In this document: one piece after another, positions 36,357 through 45,141 of the stretch
How the letters are laid out: the number at the start of each line of letters is the position of its first letter
How positions within the stretch are numbered: the first letter of the stretch is position 1
Source: Zygnema cylindricum
Lineage: Eukaryota > Streptophyta > Zygnematophyceae > Zygnematales > Zygnemataceae
DNA length: 45,141 nucleotides
Assembly (NCBI GenBank): GCA_037447655.1
Contig: JBBHKE010003423.1
Location: 79,752 to 124,892, forward strand
Reading direction: 5' to 3'
The notes under the pieces: model-generated
Database searches by the model: none
Told to the model about the DNA's origin: nothing
What the model saw: only the letters and a program-made list of their open reading frames with translations
Translations under genes and position numbers: made by a program

Positions 36357-39352
36357 CATGTCTTCCGCTGCTGCCAGGTTGAGAAGAATGCGGACAGAGG
36401 GAAATCTGACCACCGGGGCAAAGGTTTCCTCGTAGTCAATTCCCTCCTTTTGTGTAAATCCCTTTGCCACTAGTCGGGCCTTGTAGCGCTCGATTTTGTT
36501 ATCTGGGTTCAGTTTCAATTTGAAAACCCACTTACAACCGATTGGTTTTCGGTTAGGTGGACAATCCACCAGCTCCCAAGTATCAGCTGCCATAATTGAG
36601 GCCATCTCTTCATTGATGGCTGTCTTCCACCGATTTCTTTCTGGACAAGTCATCGCCTCTCCATAAGTTTGAGGTTCATCTTGATGATATAGTTTTGTTA
36701 CCTTGTTATTAACCTGTTTTTCTTGCAGTGTTTTACTACTTCTCCTTCCCCCTTCAAAATCTGAGGCCGGAATAGATGGTTCTCGTGGATTCTTTCGAAC
36801 AAACTTGGTTTCTCCCCTATCCCTTGATTCCGAATCAATTTCCACCACGTCTTCCGCTTCGGGTAGAGTTGTCACTGGAGTTTCCACAGCCGCGTCCTTT
36901 TCAGTCTGATTTGTACCTGCAAGAATGTCATTGTCTCTAAAACCTGGATAGTTAGGAAGCTCAAAGTTATCAAAAATTTTTGACTCAAATCTGATTTTTA
37001 CTGACTTTGTATATTTGAAGGGATCCACAGACTTTCCTTCATCCATAACTACTAGATGCTTTACTAAGATTATATCTTCTCTTTTTAGATCATAAACTCT
37101 ATATCCTTTAACATCCTCATCATATCCTAATAAATATCTCGGTTTTCGTTTAGGATCTAGCTTCCAATTAGACCGATGTGTATCAAGACTAAATACTTGA
37201 CTGTCGAAAACCTTTAAGTGAGATATATATGGTTTCCAGCCGGTCCATCTTTCATAAGGTGTTTGACCATTTATAGCTGAAGTAAGAACTATATTTTTGA
37301 GGTTATTAGCACTGTTCGTTTCTTGTACCCAAAACTTTTTTCCTATCTTCTTATCCGACAACATACTTCTAGCACTATCACTTAGTGTCCTATTTAATCT
37401 TTCAGCTACCCCATTCTTTTCCGTGTTTTTTGGAACTGTCTTTTGGTGTTAGACTGCATCTTCCCTCACAAAATCCTCAAACTGGTTAGAAGTATACTCT
37501 CCTTCATTGTCACTCTTTACTCTCTTGATTCGAGTTTCATGGTGTTTTTCGCTCCATGCTTTATATTGTCCAAAAAACAATCTTGAGCTTCTGACTTGTT
37601 TTTCAAAAAATACACCCTGGAATACCGAGACCAATCATCAGTGATTCTCATCATAAATCTCTTCCCCCCCGGTGAGGGCACTTTGGCCGGTCCCCAAATA
37701 TCTGTGTGTACTAAATCTATAATTTTTTCTCCCTTATAGGTAGTTTTTTTGGGAAAGGGTAATCTGTGTGTTTTACCTTGAGCACATCCACTACAATCAC
37801 TTAGATTCTCACTCTCACCGAACTGAATCCCTTCCACCACTCCCATCTTTTTCATCTCTCTTAACTTATCTAGATTCACATGCCCGAACCTCTTATGCCA
37901 CATCATTTATATCATGAACACCAGCATAATAAAGTTTCTTCTTTTCATTGTTTAATATCAGCCTAAACACCACTTGGGTACCTTTTTCAGCAATGAAATA
38001 GACTTCCTCGTCAAAAATAGCAGTAAAGACTCCTTTCCTAGTGCTAATATCAAAACCCTTATCATCTAATACAGACGTAAAGATGAGGTTTTTGTTAAGC
38101 TCCGAAATAAACAACACATCGGAGAATGTAACTATGGATGTCTTTCCTTCTACCAACACTTTCAAATCTACGGATCCTACAAGAGTAGCAGTGACTATCC
38201 TCCCATCCCCATACTCTATTTCTACGGTGGAAATCTTTCTTATCTTAGTGAACAGGTGTTTATCCTTACACATGTGCATTGAGGCACCTGAATCTATAAT
38301 CCAACTTGCTTCACCTTTCAATCTACCGAAAGCACATTTCTGCTTTCGTGGAATTTCTACCTCGTTTGTCCCTTCCAACTCCTTCTCCAATAGGAGCTCA
38401 TCGCCTTTTTCTTTCCTCTCGAGGTTCCAGCGGTCTGCCCCTCCTTTAACCATAGCTCGGTTAGCTTAGTGCACTTCGCCATATAGTGCCCTTGTTTTTT
38501 ACAAAAATGATCTTAACCCTTGGAAGCCCTTGGTCCGAACTCGTCGGTCTGGTTTTTTTTGCTCCCCCCATCCGTAATTTCCGACGAGTCTCCGGGAATC
38601 CTTTTTCCTCCAATCGGTCTAGCTGCCAAGGCTTGCCCACTCTTTCCTCCCATTCGAATCTCATAGGTATTTTCCCGAACAAGAATCATTCCTACCACTG
38701 AGTTCCATATCCACCTTAAGTCCGGCAAGTCCTTCACACGGTTGACTATGTTCTCGAACTCATCAGATAACTTCATCAGTAAACTGTTAACCTTTTCCTT
38801 TTCACTAAATTTTTTTCCAACACTCTCTAGCTCCGTGAAAAGTGTAGCAAACTCATTCAATAATCCTACATCTTCCCCCCTTTGTATACATACTCCTTAA
38901 TTTTCTGATCAGCCAACTCTTGTTGCTGAATCGTACCACTTCAATACATCTCTATAAGAGCTATCCAAAGATCGGATGCCCTTTCTACCTGCAAATGAGA
39001 ACATGCAAGCCGTTGAGTAAGATGGAGGAGGATGAAATGCTTTGCCGCCATATTGTTGAAGTCCCCGGTATCAATATCATTCTCCTCGTTTCTCGGAATA
39101 GGTGACATGAATGCCGAACCAGTTAGTATTGGTGTGGTTGTCTCCTTCTCTTTTCCTGGTGAATCAGCTTCCTCGAAACCATGGAGGGATTCCAACACCT
39201 GATGGACGCCCCACTCGTCCACTCACTATCCCTCAAAACCTTTTCTCGCATAGTGCTCCAATCACCATACTTTCCCAGTATATGAAGCCAGTTCCTTTAA
39301 AGATGGGTACCCTAAAGGGTGGGCCCATAACCTACAACTCTGTGACCTCCAT
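36357..39352 (-). pseudogene. Element B gag to reverse transcriptase N-part
   Basis: Gag starts with ATG at 39352 in the LTR, but the LTR-end CA has become TA, giving an in-frame stop (TAG) just before the PBS. Gag pieces extend to about 38470. The knuckle region is near 38460-38530. Protease WIIDSGASMHMC is in 38453-37893 and keeps its Asp. The integrase zinc region and core are at 37906-37449 (HKRFGHVN, CSGCAQGKTH, HTDIWGP), and the integrase C-domain, linker and RT fingers at 37364-36357 in one long frame. A few frameshifts and stops; otherwise close to A. It continues at 29909. Confidence 0.87.
39318..39332 (-). other. Element B primer-binding site (anticodon arm of tRNA-iMet)
   Basis: The minus strand reads GGTTATGGGCCCACC, identical to A, directly next to the LTR. 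Confidence 0.82.
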
Positions 39353-40400
39353 AGATCCTCAGAATAGACAGCTTGCAAGAAGCCTCAAAGATAACCGTGA
39401 CCCCTTTGTGTTTCAACAAGAATAAATGCCACCCTGGCTGACAAAAACTCTGACCACCTTCACCTCGTGAAGGGAAGACTCCCTTGAGTCGATTGCAAAA
39501 AGAATCTCGGAATTTGCTACCGTGAGCAGTAAGTTATCGAGGGTCAAAGTTGACCTTTTGTACGAAAGCTCTGTAGGAGAGATGGTCTTATCTACCAAAA
39601 ATTTTCTTAGTCCTATCTCTCTCTAAAACACTATCTACTAATGTACGGCACCAATCAACTTACACTGCCGTACACAAAAGTATAGCTGCCGGTGTACTTT
39701 CTATACGAATATTGTACGGCATGGCCTAAATGTCAACACATGTCATATCCGGATTTGGTCCCGTAATCCCCGGAGATGTAGCGATCCAATGTAATTGTTC
39801 CACGTGTCATCCGATGAGGCGATGACCACAAATCGCCGAGATGCTCTTCCACGATCTCGACATTCTTCTCGGCTGTCCGATTGAATGCATATTTCAATCG
39901 TAGCCGTTATAAATACTTGTGCGGTATTTGTTTTGTTTAAAGAAACAAATGCGCGGTACTCGTTTCTTATATGTACCGTAATCCGTACTTTTATATAATT
40001 GAATCTATGTATCCCGTAAATAGTTGCCGTTAAATGAATTATCCTACTTGGTAACATTTAAATAACTAACAAACCCTATAGCATGTAACTTTGGTCCTAG
40101 ACTTAATGGATAAGTCTACCGGCAACCGTCGGCTTTATCGGACGGCAGGTACCAAGATCAAATCCTGGATTTGACATCTCCTCTTTTAGTAAATAAAATG
40201 TCAATCCGTAAATCAACTAATCTATTTCCCGTTAACCTTTGGATAGCCAAGGTAGCCATGGCTCTAGCTTCCTCTCCAACTTCTAAGTGACTGCAACAAG
40301 TGTGGGAGTTGGAGAGAGAAGTTAGAGGCAGACTGCCTCGTCTTCTTTCTCCATTTCATTTTAGACCTAGAAAATACTAAAAAAACCATCAATTTCTACA
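39333..40400 (-). repeat. Element B 5' LTR
   Basis: 1068 nt in element sense from TGTAGAAATTG (40400) to AGTTGTA (39333). It has the antisense tRNA-like segment at about 40098-40165 and AGCCATGGCT near 40255. Right target duplication AAGTG at 40401-40405. Confidence 0.9.
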
Positions 40401-42534
40401 AAGTGTTTAGTCTAAACACTGAAAAATCTGATTGGAAGTTAGATGCAAGGGGAAAATCGGGATACTTAGTTGGATATGATGAAAATGTAAAGTGATATAG
40501 AGTTTATGATCTTGGAAGAGAAGACATAATTCTAGTAAAACACTTGGTAGTCATGGATGAAGCAAAGTCCATAGATCCCTTTAAATACACTAAACCAGTT
40601 TGAATTAGAATTAAATCCGAAAATGAGTTAGATTCAGATTCTTCTAACCGAAGTCCGGTTTAGCCTAACCTTGTAGATGAAGAGAAAAATCTGACCGAGA
40701 GTGACCCTCTTTTGGAGTTACAACTTCCGGTTCAAACCGATGAAGAAAACAAGGAAAGACCGGAAATAGATGATGAACGTGTAGAGATGGACTCCACGGA
40801 TAGGGGAGAAGATGAAGTCGTCCGGGAAAATACGAGATTACCCTTCATTCCAACATCAGATTTTGAAGGAGGAAGGAGAAGTAGCAAGAGAGCAAGAGAC
40901 TTCAAGAAAGACAAGTGAACAACAAAGTAACTAAGTTGTCACATTTCAGCGAACGGCAAACTTACTCGAAAGCAATTAGTTGTCTGAAACGTAGTAGATG
41001 GTTCAGAGCCATTAATGATGAGATGGCTTCCATTATGGAAGCAAACACATGGGAGCAGGTGGATTGTCCTCCAGACAGGTAGCCGATAGGATGCAAGTGG
41101 GTATTTAAGTTGAAACTCAATCCGGATAACACTATCGAGCGATACAAGTCCAAATTATTGGCAAAGGGGTTCACACACAAGGAGGGAATCGATTATGAGG
41201 AGACCTTCGCTCCGGTTGTTAAATTTCTCTATATCAAGATTCTACTTAGTCTAGCGGCAGCGTAATACATGGAAGCGCACCAGATGGACATCAAAACCGC
41301 TTTTTTACACAGAGAATTAGAAGAAGAGATCTTCGTACGACAGCCGAAAGGATTAGGGGAGAAAGGAGAAGAAAGTAAGGTGTGCAGATTGATAAAGTTC
41401 CGATTATGAACTAAAGCAGGCTCTACGTTAATGGAACAAGAAGTTAGACGTGTTTTTGACAAGTTTGGGATATATCCGAATCAGTTCGCATCATTCCATC
41501 TATCTATTTGAGGACGAGGAAGGTATAATTTTCATTACCATTTATGTTGACGATTTGCTTGTTTTGAGTAAAACAATGGAAAAAATTAATGGATTGAAAA
41601 AAGATCCAAATAGTAGATTTGACTGAAAGACTTAGGCAAGGCATATTATATTTTGGGAATTTAGATGGACAGGGATAGAGAGAAGAAAACAATTAGACTA
41701 ACTCAAAAAGAAGTAATAGAAAATATGTTTACAAAATTTCAAATGGATAAATCAAATAGTTATAGGACTCCAATGGATTGAAAAAAAGGGAAATGAGGGG
41801 AGCTCACAAAAGGGAGTTTTGATCTTCGATAATGAGTTAGGACCTAAGGAAAGCAAGTTTATGCAAACTATTTTGTAACGACAGGTTGTCGATAATTTGA
41901 TATATTTTATGAATAGTACTCGTCCTGATATAGCGGCAGCTGTGGGGATATAAAATAGGAGTCTGAATGATTTTAGGAAGAAAGATTGGGAAGCGGCCAA
42001 AAGGGTCATGCGATACTTGATAGGAACGAGAGACTTGTGGTTACATTTGGGAGGAGATAATACTGGAATCACCACTTGGAGTGATGCCAATTATATGGAT
42101 GCTCTAATGACGATGGGTACTTTAAGGTATGTGTTGTATGTTGGGAATGGGGCTTGCTATTAGAGCTGCAAGTAACAAAAGGTGATTGCTCAATCTACCA
42201 TGGAGGCTGAGTATATGGCCTCTTGTTCGGCTGTGAAAGAATTAATGAGGGTGAAATCTTTGCTTCAAGAACTTGGATATAGGAAAATGGAGTGCAAAAG
42301 ATATTTTGTGATAATCAAGTTGCGATTACAATTGCAACAAATCCTAAGCATCACTTTAAAGCAAAGCATATAGATATTCCTTTGAGCTTTGTTAGAGAGA
42401 AGTTTGAGAATAAAATTATTTGTTTAGAAAATAGACCGGATGGAGAAATGGCAACAGATAAAATGAACAATTCACCTTCTCCCAAATTGATATTTTGTAG
42501 GGAGAAGTGTGGACTGAAGCAAAAGATAGACTAG
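40401..42534 (+). pseudogene. Element C integrase end, reverse transcriptase and RNase H (right part)
   Basis: Resumes the integrase with VFSLNTEKSDWKLD and YLVGYDENVK (stop follows). The linker keeps PSDFEGGRRSSKRA-like sequence at 40712-40918. RT starts near 41040 (WEQVDCPPD), with a stop shortly after, HQMDIKTAFLH near 41280 and YVDD near 41545. RNase H from about 42182 keeps MEAEYMASCSAVKEL and the end CGLKQKID at 42534. At least ten stops or shifts. Non-functional. Confidence 0.85.
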
Positions 42535-42547
42535 CAAATAAAATGAG

Positions 42548-43512
42548 TGTTGAAAAATGGTATTTTGTATTCTATCTCTTTAGTTAGTCTATGGTCATTC
42601 TACAGTTCTCATACTTGTCGTAGTCACTGAGAACTGGCAGGCAGCCGTGGTTGCCTTAGGAAGATAAGAAGACAGGCAGAAAACACAGTCACTGCAAAAG
42701 ATAGGCTGACTGGATCAAGATTTGATCTTGTGACTTCACATATAACTCCCGTATGGAATAACTGTCCCATTTATCGAGTATGTCTTGATAAAGTATTACG
42801 TAGACGGGATGTGATAATTATAAAAATATTGACGGAGCGACACATTCCATTTAACAGCTTATGGAACAAAATAAACATGAAACATGCAGAACCGCAAGAA
42901 ATACTGGATCACACGAAATAAACGAAGCAACATTTAATTTCAACGGACGAAAACAAATGTCGTTCGCGATCGACGGCTCGCGGAGAAGCTGGAATTCCGC
43001 AGTAGACATTTGGCGGTTTGCAAGCCAATGTTGTCGCACGACAGGTAGCCAGTTATGATTAGACAACGAATATTGCGGGGGGAGCAACTACGGCTCAAGA
43101 ACTAACACGCGTCAGCGGAGCAGCCATGCTGTACTATGGTCATACAAGAAGTACAGCGGTACGTGTACCTTCTTGTACCTTACAGTCCTTTGATTGGCTA
43201 AGTACACTAGTAGTAGGTTCAGATAGGGAGCTTAGGACTTATAAAATTTTAGGTAGCCGACTCTCTCCCTGAGTGCATCTGCATTTATAGGCCATCTTTG
43301 GCTAGCCATAACTTAATGCCCAGATGAGCAATTTCAGCGATTATTTTTGTTGCAGACTCAAGGAGTCCATGCTACACATAGGTGTAGTTGGTCAGAGTTT
43401 TTGCGTGCCAAGGTGGCACGTATTCATTGATAAAGTCAAAAGTGCAAATATTATCCTAGAGGCTTCATATAAGCTGGATATTTTGTGGACCAATGGAGGT
43501 CACATAATTACA
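42548..43512 (+). repeat. Element C 3' LTR
   Basis: 965 nt, TGTTGAAAAATGG to AATTACA, followed by the target duplication GTTGC (43513-43517). The stem CAGTTCTC (42603-42610) and GAGAACTG (42629-42636) encloses the conserved ACTTGTCGTAGTCACT loop. Confidence 0.88.
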
Positions 43513-43517
43513 GTTGC

Positions 43518-44245
43518 CGCAGTTTTGTTACCTTAAAGGTTGGCTGACTAGGTAAATTTCTTGATTTTATTATGACAGTTGGCTTTCACAAGCGCGGGGC
43601 AAAATTTTAAGCGGTTGTTACAATACCTTGAAAGTCAAAGCTGTTGAATTGATTGACTGTCAAATTTAAAGTGAACAGTGTTTAACTTGTACCAATTTGT
43701 ACTTAAAATGTTGATCAATTCCCTAAAACTATCAAACAGATGGTGTTACAAAAGCTAAGTAGATTTATCTTTAAAGCAAACTAACACAATCTTTTATCTC
43801 TTAGAGCACTTTCCCATGAGCTAAAGTTACATTTTTATTATGTGGTTTTCCTCCATAACTTTGCCCTCAACGAGAAAATCCGCAGTTTTACCAAAAAAAT
43901 GAATTTACCATTGTACAAGTTGCGTTACCTTGAAACTTTATATGTAGTGCATTTTGTTGTCTAGCGCGTTTCGACCCACTTTCGCGTCTTTCGAGCTCAT
44001 TTTCAAACTTGATACAAAATCACCTCTCGAGGTGATTTTAAATAAAGTTCCATGAGGTCAAGGAATAGGCAGATGTTGTCGCACGTGTCAAAAGTTTTTG
44101 ACTATTTTTGTGCGCGGAGTACCAAAAAAAAAACCCACTGCACGTTTCCAGCCTGTGAGTATTATTTTCCGTGCACTTATTTTGCGTACATTGGCCGTGG
44201 AGGGGTCTCGACCAACGGACGCCATTTTCCAATAGCGAAGTCCGT
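43518..44245. other. Intergenic stretch, no gene recognised
   Basis: No long open frame or known repeat. A perfect 10-bp inverted repeat AAAATCACCT...AGGTGATTTT with a 4-base loop lies at 44016-44039. Confidence 0.5.
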
Positions 44246-44249
44246 GGAA

Positions 44250-44760
44250 ACGCCTCTCTTTGTCTCCCTCTCCCACTACCGCTTCTATCTTTCAATTGTT
44301 GAAATGAAAAACGTCAATAATGGTATCAAATGAAAGATCTTTAAAAACGATTTCTTTTGACTATATTTGGGCGGATTTTGATGGCAATTAGAGTGAATAA
44401 GGACTAAAAAAAAATTCGGAAAATCATGGCGGAAAGTTTTAGAGTATGTGACGTCGACGCTTTCATAATTGAGCGTGACGTCAAAATGTCACAAACCCTA
44501 AACATCTACAATGTCACAAACCCTAAACATCTACAATGTCACAAATCCTAAACATCTACAATGTCACAAGTAGCTAGACGTCTACAACCGTCGCAATTTT
44601 GGAAACGTCATCAATCGTCGCGAGTTTTGTAGTCGTCTACAACCGTCACAAATTACACCCACGTCTACATCCGTCACAATCTAAAGTAACGATTTCATTT
44701 CTTTACATAAGGAATGCTCTGAAAGTAGTATGGATAATCTTCCCTAAAAAACAGAGTTAC
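44250..44760. repeat. Dispersed repeat R2, copy 2 (without the foldback insertion)
   Basis: Aligns with 21870-21993 joined to 22610-22940. It has GTGACGTCGACG, TGACGTCA and the GTCTACAACCGTC motifs. 44761-45141 holds nothing I can assign. Confidence 0.6.
44488..44562. repeat. Three tandem 25-bp units in R2 copy 2
   Basis: GTCACAAACCCTAAACATCT plus ACAAT, at 44488-44512, 44513-44537 and 44538-44562 (one mismatch in the third), with a diverged fourth after. Copy 1 of R2 has no such array. Confidence 0.92.
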
Positions 44761-45141
44761 AAGACAAAATTTCATTTGCATGGGAAAGTGACGTCCTAAA
44801 AGTATAACGCAGTGGATTGTGTTATCGATAACCCTGTGTCCTGTACGGTTTTCATCAAAACTGTACTAGAAAATAGACAACACCTAAAATACGAATGGGC
44901 CAAACAAAGGAAGTCATTATTGCAAAAATGCGATGGTAAAACCATCTGTGGTCAAACGGTCAGACTGTCAGAGCGCAGCTTGAGATGAAATTTGTTCCGT
45001 CACACGGACCACTTTGTACCTTCGATAGTTTTTTCCATCGCACTTTTTGAAAATAAAGAAAGGACTTCCCATGTACCGCCAGAAACTTTGACAAGTAAAA
45101 GTTTCGGAGCCACGTCAAGAAATGTCGCTACAAAAACTGTC

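Larger units (their letters stand above)
27570..40400 (-). mobile_element. Copia retrotransposon B, middle element of the nest
   Basis: Inserted antisense in C. LTRs 27570-28637 and 39333-40400 are both 1068 nt and differ at about 60 positions by eye (about 6%). Element A (29910-36351) sits within its reverse transcriptase. Without A and its duplicated ACTTC the element is about 6.38 kb. Confidence 0.92.
24354..43512 (+). mobile_element. Copia retrotransposon C, outermost element of a three-level nest
   Basis: LTRs are 24354-25322 and 42548-43512. The target-site duplication GTTGC is at 24349-24353 and 43513-43517. Element B (27570-40400) is inserted in its integrase, in opposite orientation. 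Without B and its duplicated AAGTG, C is about 6.32 kb. The LTRs differ at more than 10% of positions by eye, the highest of the nest. Confidence 0.9.

Noticed and set aside
27565-40405. One large composite transposon
   Set aside because: Internal target duplications, alternating orientation and separate LTR pairs show sequential insertions of three elements.
44016-44039. Intrinsic terminator hairpin
   Set aside because: A perfect 10-bp inverted repeat, but the context is eukaryotic and there is no gene upstream.
44488-44562. CRISPR-like array
   Set aside because: Three head-to-tail 25-bp units with no spacers in a plant nuclear context; a minisatellite.

Overview
The window is nuclear DNA from a land plant. 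At the left edge is part of an intron-rich gene for a plant-type cationic amino acid transporter (minus strand). Most of the rest is Ty1/copia LTR retrotransposons, with small foldback elements and simple repeats. No tRNA, rRNA, CRISPR or bacterial-type gene was seen. A species cannot be named. The elements share unusual PBS and LTR features, and one would look first among non-angiosperm plants, but that is inference.

Layout. 1-4300: six exons of the transporter gene, with its 3' half beyond the left edge and a telomere-like motif just upstream of the start codon. 4300-6545: non-coding DNA with one ~0.54-kb foldback element. 6545-15600: a decayed copia element (E) whose integrase is split by a second copia element (D). 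16311-21835: a minus-strand copia element (F) with one truncated LTR. 21840-22940: a dispersed repeat (R2) carrying a foldback insertion. 23062-24009: a solo LTR (G). 24354-43512: a three-level nest in which element C (plus) contains element B (minus), which contains element A (plus), each with matching 5-bp target-site duplications. 43518-45141: non-coding DNA with a second R2 copy that lacks the foldback insertion.

The nest can be dated internally. By-eye LTR divergence is about 2% for A, about 6% for B and more than 10% for C, the order that nesting requires. A is nearly complete: gag, protease, integrase, reverse transcriptase and RNase H are all recognisable, and I find two single-base frameshifts and one in-frame stop.

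The most interesting signal is shared by elements A, B, C, D and F. (1) The primer-binding site is complementary to the anticodon arm of initiator tRNA-Met rather than its 3' end, as in half-tRNA priming by Drosophila copia. (2) The PBS directly abuts the LTR, and the gag reading frame runs through it from an ATG exactly 20 nt inside the LTR; a second in-frame ATG inside the PBS is the complement of the primer's CAU anticodon. (3) The LTRs carry, antisense to the element, a tRNA-like A-box/B-box pair. (4) A stem-loop with a conserved loop and a following AGCCATGGCT palindrome lies near the LTR start. Together these suggest a copia lineage with an unusual relation to tRNA sequences.
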